The notes: a model not told the origin generated them from the sequence alone. DNA of 64,000 nucleotides from Flavobacteriaceae bacterium (GCA_029243165.1 JAQWSN010000024.1:1-64000); one strand, 5' to 3'. Shown: positions 35,738 through 45,190, counted from the stretch's first letter. Numbers and translations: made by a program.

Positions 35738-38185
35738 CTAAAATTCGGCTTCGTCTTCTCCACCGTTATAATTTCCACGACCGTTTCGTCTTCGATCATT
35801 TTTTCGCTCATTGATTCGATAGGTAAAAGTGAATACATAGGTAGGTTGTCTCCACTGAAACTCGGTGTAATTCCTGAAATCATTCGTTTCGGTAGTACTT
35901 TTTCTTCTAGAAGAATTTAAAATATCACTTACACGAAAAGAAAGCGTGGCTTTGTCTTTAAACATTGATTTATTGAGTGCTCCTGAGAAGGTAATGATTC
36001 CTTTAGATTCTGTCTGGGCGTTTGCTCTTGGACCAAAATAAAATCCTCTCAATTGGGTATTGATTCCAAAAGGCAGGGGGAAACTACTATTTAAACGTGC
36101 AAACCAACTCACAATTTCACGGTCTAGAGGAACACCATTAAAAGATCCAATGGTTTCAGAATTAAAAATATTGAAATTACCACTGATTCTTACTTTTCGT
36201 TTGGGAGTGTAGGTTAATGTAAATTCCGTACCTGTTCGTATGTTTTCAGATAAATTGATAGAGGTAAATCTGAATTCGGGAAGTTCTACCAAAGGATCTT
36301 GACTCACTACAACAAATTCTCCTGTTGCATCAACAATACGTTCAATGACCTGAGTTGCTTTTTGATAGTACACAGATCCATTAAAAGTGAATTTATCCCA
36401 ACGTTTAAGATATCCTAAGTCTACTAGGTTAGAGTAGGAAGGGTCTAAATCGGGATTACCTTGTCTAAAAAAGGTTAAACTAGTTAGTGACCTAAACGGG
36501 TTTAATGACCATGAACGAGGGCGTCGGATTCTGCGGCTGTAACCTAGAGTAATATTTTCTTTTTCATTGAACTCATACGAAAGATTTAAAGTTGGAAACC
36601 AGTCCGTGTAGTCTTTTTCTTTGTAAATATTTGCTGTCTTTTGATCAATTTCGATATGGGTTTTTTCCATTCTAAGCCCCATTAGATAGGAAAATTTATT
36701 CACTTTTTGACCAAATTGGGTGTAGGCTGCATTGACATTTTGAGTAAACCCTAAAAAATTAGTCAGTTGGGTATTGGGAGTCCTACCCCTGTCGAGTAAG
36801 TCAAAAACATTGTACTCTGTTTCTTGAGAACTAAAATTTCCTCGATATCCCAACTCGAATTGAGTTTTTTCATTGATTGGCCAAACATAATCCACTTGAA
36901 GTAAGGTTCTATTTTGGTCTTCTAGACTTTCAGACTCCTGGTTGTAAATACTCGTATTTTCAGCAAAATCACTCTCATCTTCTCCGCTAGTTTCCGTTTG
37001 AAATTCGATGATTATTTCATGTCCTTTTTCATCAAATTTCTTGGTAAAGTTTGCGGTAAATTGTTGAGAATCATCAACCTCTTCTTCATTTTGATATCGA
37101 CCAAACTGATCTATCAAGAGTCCGCTAGCTGAGAGGTTTTTAATTTCAGTAGTGTTATTACTTTTATTATTGCTTCGTCTTACAAAACCACTTACAGTCA
37201 AGGACGTTTTTTCATCTAAAAAATATTCAGCTCCTAAATTAAAAAAAACACTTTTCCGATTTCGTTCATAATCTCGATCTTCGTTAACAAAACGAACGGG
37301 ATCAAAGTTTTCACTTTCAAATATCCCACCCCCTCTGGATTCAGAATTTCTCAAGGATGTAGTACTAAAAACATTAAGCTTTTTAGTCCTCCAGTTTAGT
37401 GTAGCATTGCCTCCATAGGTTTCGGGAAACCCGCCATTAACGATAAAAGACCCATTAAATCCTTCTAATTCTTCTTTTTTCAAAATAATATTGAGTATTC
37501 CCGCTGTACCGGATGCTTCATAACGTGCCGATGGAGAAGTGACTACTTCAACCTTTTCAATGGATTCTGCGGGTAGGGAGCGCAATCCTTGAGGACCTGA
37601 AAGACCCACCAGTCCTGAAGGTTTTCCGTTGATTAGGATTCGTACATTTTCATTGCCTCGCAATGCAATATTTCCTTCCACATCCACGGATACTGAGGGG
37701 ACATTATCCAAAACATCTGCCACAGAACCACCCCTAACGGTAATGTCTTTTCCTACATTGTAAATTCTTTTATCTAGACGAATTTCTACCTCAGTACGTT
37801 CCCCAACCAGCTCTACTTCATTTAGTGTTTCCGCCGCGATCTCCAATTCAAAGACTCCTAAGTTCTGGTTACTTCTAATGAGCTGATCTTTAAGGGTGAT
37901 TTTGTCGAAACCAATATATTCTATTACGATGGTGTATTTCCCTGGAAACACTTCCAAGTTGAATTTTCCTTGCGGGTCGGTGATGCCTCCTTGAATTCGG
38001 TCGGGAGCATTTTCGTTTATCAGAGATAAAGTTGCATACTCCAAGGGTTCTTGAGTTTCTTTGTCAAGGACAATTCCTTCGATTTTAGATTTTTTAAAAT
38101 TCCCACTCTTAGCACCCTGAGGATTTTGAGCATGAAGTTTAACGAATGTTCCAAAAAGGATACAGACAAGTAGTCTTATTTTCAT
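35738..38185 (-). CDS. TonB-dependent outer-membrane receptor family protein
   Basis: 815-aa outer-membrane beta-barrel. Signal peptide (MKIRLLVCILFGTFVKLHAQ), then a CarboxypepD_reg-like domain (IEGIVLDKETQEPLEYATLS, residues about 35-110), a plug domain (about 130-240: GSVADVLDNVPSVSVDVEGN, VRILINGKPSGLVG, IEKVEVVTSPSARYEASGTA) and an OmpB-type barrel to the end. The tail is basic then acidic (NDRRRNGRGNY, GGEDEAEF) rather than the usual barrel-closing strand with terminal aromatic residues, although the last residue is Phe. There is no SusD partner, so it is not a glycan SusCD pair. Ligand unknown. Confidence 0.92.
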   Translation of the reverse strand: MKIRLLVCILFGTFVKLHAQNPQGAKSGNFKKSKIEGIVLDKETQEPLEYATLSLINENAPDRIQGGITDPQGKFNLEVFPGKYTIVIEYIGFDKITLKDQLIRSNQNLGVFELEIAAETLNEVELVGERTEVEIRLDKRIYNVGKDITVRGGSVADVLDNVPSVSVDVEGNIALRGNENVRILINGKPSGLVGLSGPQGLRSLPAESIEKVEVVTSPSARYEASGTAGILNIILKKEELEGFNGSFIVNGGFPETYGGNATLNWRTKKLNVFSTTSLRNSESRGGGIFESENFDPVRFVNEDRDYERNRKSVFFNLGAEYFLDEKTSLTVSGFVRRSNNKSNNTTEIKNLSASGLLIDQFGRYQNEEEVDDSQQFTANFTKKFDEKGHEIIIEFQTETSGEDESDFAENTSIYNQESESLEDQNRTLLQVDYVWPINEKTQFELGYRGNFSSQETEYNVFDLLDRGRTPNTQLTNFLGFTQNVNAAYTQFGQKVNKFSYLMGLRMEKTHIEIDQKTANIYKEKDYTDWFPTLNLSYEFNEKENITLGYSRRIRRPRSWSLNPFRSLTSLTFFRQGNPDLDPSYSNLVDLGYLKRWDKFTFNGSVYYQKATQVIERIVDATGEFVVVSQDPLVELPEFRFTSINLSENIRTGTEFTLTYTPKRKVRISGNFNIFNSETIGSFNGVPLDREIVSWFARLNSSFPLPFGINTQLRGFYFGPRANAQTESKGIITFSGALNKSMFKDKATLSFRVSDILNSSRRKSTTETNDFRNYTEFQWRQPTYVFTFTYRINERKNDRRRNGRGNYNGGEDEAEF

Positions 38186-38227
38186 AGCTTATTTTAAAGC
38201 TTTTTGACTGTTAAAAGACTGCTGGGT

Positions 38228-38578
38228 TTAATCCCTGTTCAAAAAAGAAATAAGATTTTCTAAAGGTCGGGCGAGAACACCAGAATTTTCATCAATCACT
38301 ACAGGTCGTTCTAGGGTTTTTGGAAACCGAATAAGAATATCAAGAATTTCGTTTTCATTCAATTGATTCTTGTTAGGAAGGGTTTTCCATTCAGTTTCGT
38401 TTTTCCGCAGAACCTCACTTGGTTTGAGTTTAATTTGATCTAAAACCACTTGAAGCCGTTCTTTTGTAAAAGGCTCTTTTAAGTAGTTGACTATTTTTAC
38501 TTCGCAATTTTGATCCTCAAGGTATTGAAGTGCTTCTCTTGATTTTCTACAGCGAGGGTTGTGGTAGATGGTAAACAT
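38228..38578 (-). CDS. arsC: ArsC-family arsenate reductase-like protein
   Basis: 116-aa thioredoxin-fold protein of the ArsC/Spx family. Catalytic Cys10 in NPRCRKSREAL, and the R-P dipeptide with following Asp in LERPVVIDENSG. Glutaredoxin-linked arsenate reduction is the family reaction, although Spx-like regulators share the fold; having a single Cys and the RPVVID motif favours ArsC. No ars operon partners. Lies just past the rplT terminator. Confidence 0.85.
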   Translation of the reverse strand: MFTIYHNPRCRKSREALQYLEDQNCEVKIVNYLKEPFTKERLQVVLDQIKLKPSEVLRKNETEWKTLPNKNQLNENEILDILIRFPKTLERPVVIDENSGVLARPLENLISFLNRD

Positions 38579-38594
38579 AATAAAAGAGTAAAAA

Positions 38595-38616
38595 AAAACT
38601 ACCCGAAGGTAGTTTT
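38595..38616 (-). terminator. Terminator of the thrS-infC-rpmI-rplT operon
   Basis: On the minus strand AAAACTACC, TTCG, GGTAGTTTT followed by more T: a 9-bp stem closed by a C(UUCG)G tetraloop, an especially stable form. It lies between rplT and arsC. Confidence 0.88.
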
Positions 38617-38621
38617 GAGTG

Positions 38622-38966
38622 TTATTTTACTTTGTCAACAATGGCTTTGAACGCTTCCGGATGATTCATTGCTAAATCTGCAAGAACCTTTCTGTTAAGT
38701 TCAATTTTATGGGCTTTTACTTTTCCCATAAATTGGCTGTAAGACATTCCATTAAGACGTGCCGCTGCGTTGATACGGGCAATCCATAAGGCTCTGAAGT
38801 TGCGTTTTTTGGTTTTACGGTCTCTGTAAGCATAAAGCATGGCTTTATCTACCGCATTTTTGGCTACGGTCCAAACGTTTTTACGACGTCCGAAGTAACC
38901 TTTGGCTTGTTTTAAAATTTTCTTTCTACGTGCTCTTGAAGCAACTGAGTTTACTGATCTTGGCAT
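38622..38966 (-). CDS. rplT: 50S ribosomal protein L20
   Basis: 114 aa, binds 23S rRNA early in 50S assembly. Begins [20 protein letters not shown] and has the [20 protein letters not shown] and [16 protein letters not shown] blocks. In E. coli L20 represses its own operon translation, but I see no obvious matching leader structure here. About 80 bases follow rpmI. Final gene before the UUCG terminator. Confidence 0.97.
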   Translation of the reverse strand: MPRSVNSVASRARRKKILKQAKGYFGRRKNVWTVAKNAVDKAMLYAYRDRKTKKRNFRALWIARINAAARLNGMSYSQFMGKVKAHKIELNRKVLADLAMNHPEAFKAIVDKVK

Positions 38967-39045
38967 TTTAATTGAGTTTTTGAAGGAGGCGGTATGACTA
39001 CACTTAAAGCCTTACTTCGGGTTAATATTAGGTTGAACCGTAATT

Positions 39046-39243
39046 TTATTTCAATCGTAATTGCTCCTTGATGTTGTTCTCATCATTTTTATGAACCAAA
39101 CCGTCGTGGGTCAATTTGAGCTTACGTTTTTTTTACTTTTTTGTTAAGATATGACTCTTAAAAGCGTGCTTGCGCTTGATTTTACCACTACCTGTGATTT
39201 TAAAACGCTTTTTAGCACTCGATTTTGTTTTCATTTTTGGCAT
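39046..39243 (-). pseudogene. rpmI: 50S ribosomal protein L35, frame interrupted by TAA at codon 37
   Basis: The rejoined frame is 65 aa, exactly the length I know for flavobacterial L35, and reads [15 protein letters not shown], then [21 protein letters not shown], then TAA (39133-39135), then KKRKLKLTHDGLVHK and on to LRLK. Homologues have KKSKKRKL across the stop, so TCA (Ser) to TAA is the simplest change. It sits normally between infC and rplT. L35 is part of every bacterial 50S subunit, so a true loss here would be surprising. A sequence or assembly error or stop-codon readthrough is likelier than a decayed gene. Everything else in the frame looks under normal constraint. Confidence 0.8.
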
Positions 39244-39254
39244 GACTCCTCTTT

Positions 39255-39809
39255 TTATTTTTTCTTTGGAGCGATAAAGATTGTCATCTTTTTCCCTTCC
39301 AAAACTGGCATTTGTTCTACTTTTCCTAACTCTTCCAAATCTTGAGCTAAACGCAACAACAAGATTTGACCTTTTTCTTTAAATACGATGGAACGACCTT
39401 TAAAAAACACGAAAGCTTTTAGCTTAGCACCTTCTTTAAGGAACTTTTCTGCGTGTTTCTTTTTAAACTCGTAGTCGTGTTCGTCTGTGTTCGGCCCAAA
39501 ACGAATCTCTTTAATTATGATTTTACTCGTTTTTGCTTTTAGAGCTTTATCACGTTTCTTTTGTTCGTATAAAAACTTTTTATATTCTAAAATCTTACAA
39601 ACTGGAGGCGAAGCTTTTGGTGATATTTCAACTAGATCTAATTCTAATTCTTGGGCTAATGACAATGCCTTTCTGAGGGGATAAACGCCCACTTCAACAT
39701 TATCACCAACAAGTCTGACCTCATGCGCAGTAATCTTTTGATTGATGCGGTGTGGGTCAACTTTGATTACCCTTCCCGGGCGGTTCGTTCTTCGTCTACG
39801 TATTGCTAT
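39255..39809 (-). CDS. infC: Translation initiation factor IF-3, apparent ATA start
   Basis: 184 aa. Prevents premature subunit joining and checks start codons. Homology extends upstream of the first ATG (39692): the frame reads [34 protein letters not shown], then the usual core to FIAPKKK. The only plausible start codon at the expected MAIRRR position is ATA (39807-39809), with TAG two codons upstream of it. A non-AUG start fits infC, which in E. coli begins with AUU and is autoregulated through IF-3 discrimination against that codon. 16 bases after thrS, 11 before rpmI. Confidence 0.92.
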   Translation of the reverse strand: MAIRRRRTNRPGRVIKVDPHRINQKITAHEVRLVGDNVEVGVYPLRKALSLAQELELDLVEISPKASPPVCKILEYKKFLYEQKKRDKALKAKTSKIIIKEIRFGPNTDEHDYEFKKKHAEKFLKEGAKLKAFVFFKGRSIVFKEKGQILLLRLAQDLEELGKVEQMPVLEGKKMTIFIAPKKK

Positions 39810-39825
39810 GTCTGTCTATTTTAAA

Positions 39826-41772
39826 TTAAACTTTAAAAGTAGCTTGACTACTTTTTATTTCACTTGTTAACTTTTCCACTACGGTTTCTAGGGTAAAACT
39901 TCCTAAATCACCTTGGTGGTGTTTACGCAAAGATACATTGTTTTCTGTAGCTTCTTTTTCTCCTAAGATAATCATGTAAGGGACTTTGGTAATTTCCGAC
40001 TCACGGATTTTCTTCCCAATAGTCTCATTTCGATCATCTAAGAGGGCGCGAATTTCGTGATTTTCCAAGAAACTTAAAACTTTTAAAGCGTAATTTTTAT
40101 ATTTTTCACTCACACAGAGGATATTTACTTGATTTGGCATCAACCAAAGCGGGAAATTTCCTCCAGTGTGTTCTAGTAAAATCGCTACAAAGCGTTCCAT
40201 GCTTCCAAAAGGAGCACGATGAATCATGACCGGTCTATGTAACTCGTTGTCACTCCCTTTGTAATTCAAGTCAAATCGTTCGGGAAGGTTGTAGTCCACT
40301 TGTATGGTTCCAAGTTGCCACTGACGTCCTAAGGCATCTTTGACCATAAAGTCTAGTTTGGGACCATAAAAAGCAGCTTCACCAGTTTCAACCACGAAGT
40401 CCAGATTTTTTTCTTTGGTAGCATTGAGAATGGCTTGTTCTGCAAGTTCCCAATTTTCGGTAGATCCGATGTATTTTTCGGGTTTTTCAGGATCTCGTAG
40501 CGAAACTTGTGCAGTGAAGTCTTCAAAACCTAAAGAACTAAAAACATAAAGGACCAAATCGATCACTTTTTTGAATTCTTCATCCAATTGATTGGGCATA
40601 CAAAAAATATGAGCATCATCTTGTGTAAAGCCACGAACGCGTGTCAGTCCGTGTAATTCTCCACTTTGTTCGTAACGATAAACCGTACCAAATTCAGCAT
40701 AACGCTTGGGGAGGTCTCTGTAGCTCCAGGGTTTGGCTTTGTAAATTTCGCAATGATGTGGACAGTTCATTGGCTTTAGTAAAAACTCTTCACCTTCGGC
40801 AGGGGTGTGGATTGGCTGAAAGCTATCGGCACCATATTTTTCATAATGCCCAGAAGTCATGTACAGTTCTTTATTTCCGATATGAGGAGAAATAACTTGT
40901 TCGTACCCTGCTTTGGCTTGCGCCTTTTTTAAAAAATTTTCTAAACGTTCTCGTAGTGCAGCTCCTTTGGGTAGCCAAAGAGGGAGTCCTTGACCCACTT
41001 TTTGAGAAAAGGTAAACAGTTCCAATTCCTTACCCAGTTTTCGATGGTCTCTTTTTTTAGCTTCTTCAACCCTTTCTAGGTACTCTGTAAGTTCTTTTTG
41101 CTTGGGGAAAGAAATACCATAAATTCGTGTTAACTGAGGTTTGGTTTCATCGCCACGCCAATAGGCCCCTGCTACATTTGTTAATTTGATGGCTTTGATT
41201 ACCCCAGTGTGTGGAATGTGTCCTCCACGGCATAAATCGGTAAAATCAGCATGATCACAAAAAGTGATGGTTCCATCCTCCAAGTTTTCAATCAATTCAA
41301 TTTTGAAAGGATTGTTTTCATTTTTGTAATGTTCAAGAGCTTCTTTTTTGGAGCTTGAACGCATTTTAAATTCAAATTTTTGACGTGCAAACTCTAACAT
41401 TTTCTTTTCAATGCCAATCAAATCTTTTTCAGTGAGACTGTGATCTCCAAAATCAGCGTCGTAATAAAATCCGTTTTCAATGGCTGGTCCAATAGTGAGT
41501 TTGCACTGTGGATAAAGCGCTAATAGTGCCTGAGCTAAAACGTGTGCAGAGGAATGCCAAAATGCGGTTTTCCCTTCTTTGTCATTCCAAGTAAAAAGTT
41601 GGATTTCACCGTTTTCATCAAGTGGGGTTGCAGCCTCAACAGTTTGCTTGTTGAATTTGGCGGACAATACGTTGCGTGCCAAACCTTCACTAATACTTTG
41701 AGCTACTTCAAAAGGAGTGATTCCTTTCGGATATGAGCGTACCGATTGATCGGGAAAACGAATTTCAATCAT
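39826..41772 (-). CDS. thrS: Threonyl-tRNA synthetase
   Basis: 648 aa, class II. N-terminal TGS domain ([20 protein letters not shown]), HxxxH editing domain ([16 protein letters not shown], with [10 protein letters not shown]), catalytic core with motif 2 [16 protein letters not shown] and zinc-ligand region [11 protein letters not shown], and a C-terminal anticodon-binding domain. I start at 41772 (MIEIRF); the ATG at 41784 sits almost on the predicted transcription start. First gene of thrS-infC-rpmI-rplT. Confidence 0.96.
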   Translation of the reverse strand: MIEIRFPDQSVRSYPKGITPFEVAQSISEGLARNVLSAKFNKQTVEAATPLDENGEIQLFTWNDKEGKTAFWHSSAHVLAQALLALYPQCKLTIGPAIENGFYYDADFGDHSLTEKDLIGIEKKMLEFARQKFEFKMRSSSKKEALEHYKNENNPFKIELIENLEDGTITFCDHADFTDLCRGGHIPHTGVIKAIKLTNVAGAYWRGDETKPQLTRIYGISFPKQKELTEYLERVEEAKKRDHRKLGKELELFTFSQKVGQGLPLWLPKGAALRERLENFLKKAQAKAGYEQVISPHIGNKELYMTSGHYEKYGADSFQPIHTPAEGEEFLLKPMNCPHHCEIYKAKPWSYRDLPKRYAEFGTVYRYEQSGELHGLTRVRGFTQDDAHIFCMPNQLDEEFKKVIDLVLYVFSSLGFEDFTAQVSLRDPEKPEKYIGSTENWELAEQAILNATKEKNLDFVVETGEAAFYGPKLDFMVKDALGRQWQLGTIQVDYNLPERFDLNYKGSDNELHRPVMIHRAPFGSMERFVAILLEHTGGNFPLWLMPNQVNILCVSEKYKNYALKVLSFLENHEIRALLDDRNETIGKKIRESEITKVPYMIILGEKEATENNVSLRKHHQGDLGSFTLETVVEKLTSEIKSSQATFKV

Positions 41773-41791
41773 AGTTTGATTCAATGATGCG

Positions 41792-41823
41792 CAAAGATAA
41801 GAGGTCTCATGCTAGCACGCAAT
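41792..41823 (-). promoter_or_regulatory. Promoter of the thrS operon
   Basis: On the minus strand, ATTG (41820-41823), a 20-base spacer and TATCTTTG (41792-41799) match the Bacteroidota consensus closely. Transcription would begin near 41786, leaving a leader of about 14 bases to the ATG at 41772. Confidence 0.65.
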
Positions 41824-41830
41824 CGATTCC

Positions 41831-42061
41831 TTAAAGTTTTGTTTTGCGTTCACCTAACAAGGCATTGACGAGGGTTCTAATTCCAGAAAAACCATAGTAA
41901 AAAGCGACAATAAGAAAGAGGATTCCTAAGATCAGTACAGGGACATACAGAGGGTGTGATTGATTCTTAAAGGCTTGATGCACAACGACTGGTCCGATAA
42001 AACAACAGAGCAAAAACAGGCTCATTTTTTTTAGACCTTTTTGAAGTAATGGTTTGTTCAT
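41831..42061 (-). CDS. DUF6095-type small membrane protein
   Basis: 76 aa, two hydrophobic helices (SLFLLCCFIGPVVVHQAFKN and LYVPVLILGILFLIVAFYY) joined by the conserved NQSHPLY segment, which I recall from the flavobacterial DUF6095 family. It lies just upstream of thrS, with its end 8 bases above the thrS promoter. Function unknown. Confidence 0.8.
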   Translation of the reverse strand: MNKPLLQKGLKKMSLFLLCCFIGPVVVHQAFKNQSHPLYVPVLILGILFLIVAFYYGFSGIRTLVNALLGERKTKL

Positions 42062-42174
42062 TGTGAAATCTTGTGACGTAAAGATAAAAAGGGGATTTCA
42101 TAATAGGGGGAGAATGGATTAAAATTTTATCTTTTTAATTTTGGGATTGATTTACTGTGGTAAATTTTACTTTA

Positions 42175-42879
42175 TCAGTCGTAGGTTAAAATTTGCCTTA
42201 AAACTCCATCAACTTTGGCTTCATTTAGTCCAACTCTCATGTTGGGATGATACAACAAACGGATCAGGTCTTTATCGATTGGAGCATAGTTAGTGGTTAA
42301 TGTCCATTCTGATTGAAAAATACTTTCAGGATAAATAGGAGAATCTTTAGGAAGCCCTAATGATTGGGTTAGCTCTTCACGTAATAAGTGCTTTTGTTCT
42401 TTAAGGTTTGCTCGCGTGATGTCAACATACATAGAACCTGAATTAATATAATTTTGTCCGTTCCAAAAAACAGAAAACAGTCCCCAATTAGATTCTATTA
42501 AGCTTTGTTGACTTGAGTAAATTTTTGCGTATTGTATTCCAGATCCAAAAAAGATGTAATAGTTTGAGCGTAAAGAATCGTTTACAAGTTTTATTTCAAA
42601 CCCATCGGTTGCTAATTCATTGATTTCTTCTTTAATTTTTTCCAATTCAACCATTAATTCAGTATTGGGTTCTCCACCAACAAAAATTTTCATATCCGAA
42701 TTCCATTTCCGAGTGATCTTACGTGTAATTCCAAACTCAAATCCGAGTGCAACTTTTTTGAAATAGTGAATGACATCAATCTCATATTCATCTAGCCCAA
42801 TTTCAATAAGTTCACTGTCTTTGTTACAAGAAATAGAGATTGTAAAAATAAGTAGGAAAAATAAGATACTCTTATTCAT
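42175..42879 (-). CDS. DUF2927-like lipoprotein
   Basis: 234 aa. Signal peptide with lipobox-like SISC, then a soluble domain. The segment LLREELTQSLGLPKDSPIYP is typical of DUF2927 proteins, whose EE-T-Q-LG region resembles, without an HExxH motif, the helix of a metallopeptidase. No partner gene is obvious. A short intergenic region of about 110 bases downstream contains a 10-bp inverted repeat (AAAGATAAAA near 42079 and its complement near 42130) with a long loop, too weak to call a terminator. Confidence 0.78.
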   Translation of the reverse strand: MNKSILFFLLIFTISISCNKDSELIEIGLDEYEIDVIHYFKKVALGFEFGITRKITRKWNSDMKIFVGGEPNTELMVELEKIKEEINELATDGFEIKLVNDSLRSNYYIFFGSGIQYAKIYSSQQSLIESNWGLFSVFWNGQNYINSGSMYVDITRANLKEQKHLLREELTQSLGLPKDSPIYPESIFQSEWTLTTNYAPIDKDLIRLLYHPNMRVGLNEAKVDGVLRQILTYD

Positions 42880-42940
42880 GTTTTTTTGGGGAATATTTTA
42901 ATAAAGCTAGTATTTTTTTTAAAAAAGGTAAGGCTTTGTA

Positions 42941-43756
42941 TTACGATTCAGAGTGGGCTTTGATAGCAGATCGAACGTTGTGATGTGTTTTTAGTAAATC
43001 TTTTGCTTCGGATGATGAGATCTTTAGTTCGCTCATAATGATTCGTTCAGCACGCTCTGTGAGTTTGTCATTAGACAATTTCATGTCTATCATTTTGTTT
43101 CCTTTTACATGTCCGAGATGGATCATACTTGCTGTAGTGATCATGTTGAGAATCAATTTTTGAGCGGTACCGGCTTTCATACGAGAACTTCCCGTAAGGA
43201 ATTCCGGACCAACAACCACTTCGATGGGGAAGTCACTAACAGCGGCTAGGGGAGTACCCATGTTAGAGGTAATACAGCCTGTAGGAATATCATTTCCCTG
43301 TCCTTTTTTTAATCCTCCAACTACATACGGAGTAGTACCTGATGCTGCAATACCGATAAGAATATCGTTAGAATTAATCTGATGTTTGCTCAAATCTTTC
43401 CATGCTTGTTCGGAATCGTCTTCAGCGTTTTCTATGGAGTTTCTCAAGGCATGATCTCCTCCAGCTATGAGTCCTATTACTTTTTCCGGTGGAGTGCCAA
43501 AGGTAGGTGGGCATTCGGAAGCATCTAAAACGCCTAAGCGGCCACTAGTTCCGGCTCCGATGTAAAATAACCGTCCTCCTTTTTTGAGTTGATGTATTAC
43601 TCTTTCAATCAGTGGCTCTATTTGAGGTAAAGCTTTCCCAACAGCTTGAACGGCATTTTGATCTTCTTGATGCATACCCTGTAAAAGGTCGCTAATACTT
43701 TTTTGTTCTAAGTTGTTGTGTTTAGAATCTGCTTCTGTAATTTTATTGAATCCCAT
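42941..43756 (-). CDS. murQ: N-acetylmuramic acid 6-phosphate etherase
   Basis: 271-aa SIS-fold enzyme that cleaves the D-lactyl ether of MurNAc-6-phosphate in cell-wall recycling. Blocks GRLFYIGAGTSGRLGVLDASE, CPPTFG, GIAASGTTPYVVGGL and LTGSSRMKAGTAQKLILNM are diagnostic. The Glu in DASECPP is the catalytic residue in the family. No PTS or NagZ gene nearby. Confidence 0.95.
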   Translation of the reverse strand: MGFNKITEADSKHNNLEQKSISDLLQGMHQEDQNAVQAVGKALPQIEPLIERVIHQLKKGGRLFYIGAGTSGRLGVLDASECPPTFGTPPEKVIGLIAGGDHALRNSIENAEDDSEQAWKDLSKHQINSNDILIGIAASGTTPYVVGGLKKGQGNDIPTGCITSNMGTPLAAVSDFPIEVVVGPEFLTGSSRMKAGTAQKLILNMITTASMIHLGHVKGNKMIDMKLSNDKLTERAERIIMSELKISSSEAKDLLKTHHNVRSAIKAHSES

Positions 43757-43792
43757 AAATGTAAAGATACTAAATCGGCTTTTTTTAAAACA

Positions 43793-43822
43793 AAAAACCC
43801 CAACTGAAAGGTTAGGGTTCTA
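43793..43822 (-). terminator. Terminator after icd
   Basis: On the minus strand AACCCTAAC, loop CTTTCA, GTTGGGGTT followed by TTTTGTTTT. One internal mismatch in a 9-bp stem. Lies 22 bases beyond the icd stop. Confidence 0.8.
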
Positions 43823-43843
43823 TGAGAATACTATTGGAAAGTA

Positions 43844-45070
43844 TTATCTGAGTTTTGCATCTAAATTTTCTTTAAGAGCAGAAAGGAATTGTTGTGTTGT
43901 TAGATAGTGTGTTTTATCTAAATCTTTACCGTGAATTAGAAGTGCAAGATCTTTCGTCATTTTACCACTTTCTACGGTTTCGATACATACATTTTCCAGA
44001 CTGGTACAAAAGTCAATCAATGCTTGGTTGTTATCAAGTTTTCCTCGATGTGCCAATCCTCGAGTCCACGCAAAAATGGATGCAATTGGGTTGGTGGAGG
44101 TTTCTTTACCCTGTTGATGTTGGCGGTAGTGTCTAGTAACAGTTCCGTGTGCAGCTTCGGCTTCCATAGTTTTCCCATCAGGTGTGACCAATGTAGAAGT
44201 CATAAGACCTAATGAACCAAATCCTTGTGCAACCGTATCCGACTGAACGTCACCGTCGTAATTTTTACATGCCCAAACAAATCCACCATTCCATTTCATG
44301 GCTGCGGCTACCATATCGTCAATAAGTCGGTGCTCATAAGTAATCCCCGCTGCTTGAAAGCGACTTTTAAATTCGTTTTCGAAGACTTCTTGGAAAATAT
44401 CTTTAAAACGCCCGTCATAAGCTTTTAGAATGGTGTTCTTAGTAGAGAGATAAAGAGGCCAACCTTTGTCTAAAGCTCGGTTCATACAAGAACGAGCAAA
44501 ACCGTAAATAGAAGAGTCAATATTGTACATCGACATAGCGACTCCATTTTCTTGGAAGTGATAAACCTCCCAAGTTTTTGGAGTTCCACCGTCGTCTGGA
44601 GTAAAGGTCATGGTGAGTTTTCCTTTTCCTGTGGTAATCGTATCCGCAGCTTTGTATTGGTCTCCAAAAGCGTGACGACCAATACAAATGGGTTTGGTCC
44701 ACCCTTGAACGTAACGCGGTACATTACTCATGATAATAGGTTCTCTAAATACCGTTCCTCCGACTATGTTGCGAATGGTTCCGTTAGGAGAGCGCCACAT
44801 GTTTGAAAGATTAAATTCTTTGACACGATCTTCATCTGGAGTAATAGTAGCACATTTGATACCTACATTGTATTCCTTGATGGCATTAGCGGCTTGAATC
44901 GTGATTTTATCTTCTGTAGCGTCCCTAGATGTGACCGATAGGTCAAAGTATTGGATATCCAAATCTAGATAAGGAAGAATTAATTGGTCTTTGATGAATT
45001 TCCATATAATTCGAGTCATTTCATCCCCATCGATTTCGACTACAGGATTAGCTACTTTAATTTTTGACAT
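43844..45070 (-). CDS. icd: Isocitrate dehydrogenase (NADP+), eukaryotic-like type
   Basis: 408 aa, TCA-cycle oxidation of isocitrate to 2-oxoglutarate. Begins [20 protein letters not shown], then [20 protein letters not shown] with the substrate-site Ser, and [21 protein letters not shown]. The 400-residue homodimeric form (subfamily II) is usual for Bacteroidota. ATG at 45070 chosen; the frame extends 9 codons upstream into the leader with the -7 element just beyond. Confidence 0.96.
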   Translation of the reverse strand: MSKIKVANPVVEIDGDEMTRIIWKFIKDQLILPYLDLDIQYFDLSVTSRDATEDKITIQAANAIKEYNVGIKCATITPDEDRVKEFNLSNMWRSPNGTIRNIVGGTVFREPIIMSNVPRYVQGWTKPICIGRHAFGDQYKAADTITTGKGKLTMTFTPDDGGTPKTWEVYHFQENGVAMSMYNIDSSIYGFARSCMNRALDKGWPLYLSTKNTILKAYDGRFKDIFQEVFENEFKSRFQAAGITYEHRLIDDMVAAAMKWNGGFVWACKNYDGDVQSDTVAQGFGSLGLMTSTLVTPDGKTMEAEAAHGTVTRHYRQHQQGKETSTNPIASIFAWTRGLAHRGKLDNNQALIDFCTSLENVCIETVESGKMTKDLALLIHGKDLDKTHYLTTQQFLSALKENLDAKLR

Positions 45071-45094
45071 TTGATTAAATTTTGATTTCGGGTG

Positions 45095-45102
45095 CAAATA
45101 TA
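45095..45102 (-). promoter_or_regulatory. -7 promoter element of icd
   Basis: TATATTTG on the minus strand matches TAnnTTTG, 24 bases before the chosen start. No TTG element at 19-20 bases; -7 match only. Confidence 0.45.
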
Positions 45103-45136
45103 GTGGCTAGCTTTTATTATTGCTGCATTATGGAAC

Positions 45137-45168
45137 AAAAAAACCGCCCATGTAAAAAAGGCGGTTTT
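45137..45168 (-). terminator. Terminator after rplS
   Basis: On the minus strand AAACCGCC, 11-base loop, GGCGGTTT followed by TTTTG. GC-rich 8-bp stem, about 20 bases past the rplS stop. Confidence 0.85.
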
Positions 45169-45190
45169 AAATAGTAATTAAAAAAAGGGT

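Noticed and set aside
5763-39243. Reassigned stop codons (alternative genetic code)
   Set aside because: TAA, TGA and TAG all close intact genes at the expected family length throughout the window, so a general recoding is not tenable. Only suppression or sequence error remain.
41500-41520. Perfect DnaA-box-like TGTGGATAA in thrS
   Set aside because: A single 9-mer inside a conserved coding region is expected by chance.
42079-42135. Possible terminator with AAAGATAAAA inverted repeat
   Set aside because: The loop is about 40 bases and the stem is entirely A/T with one G-C pair; too weak to support.
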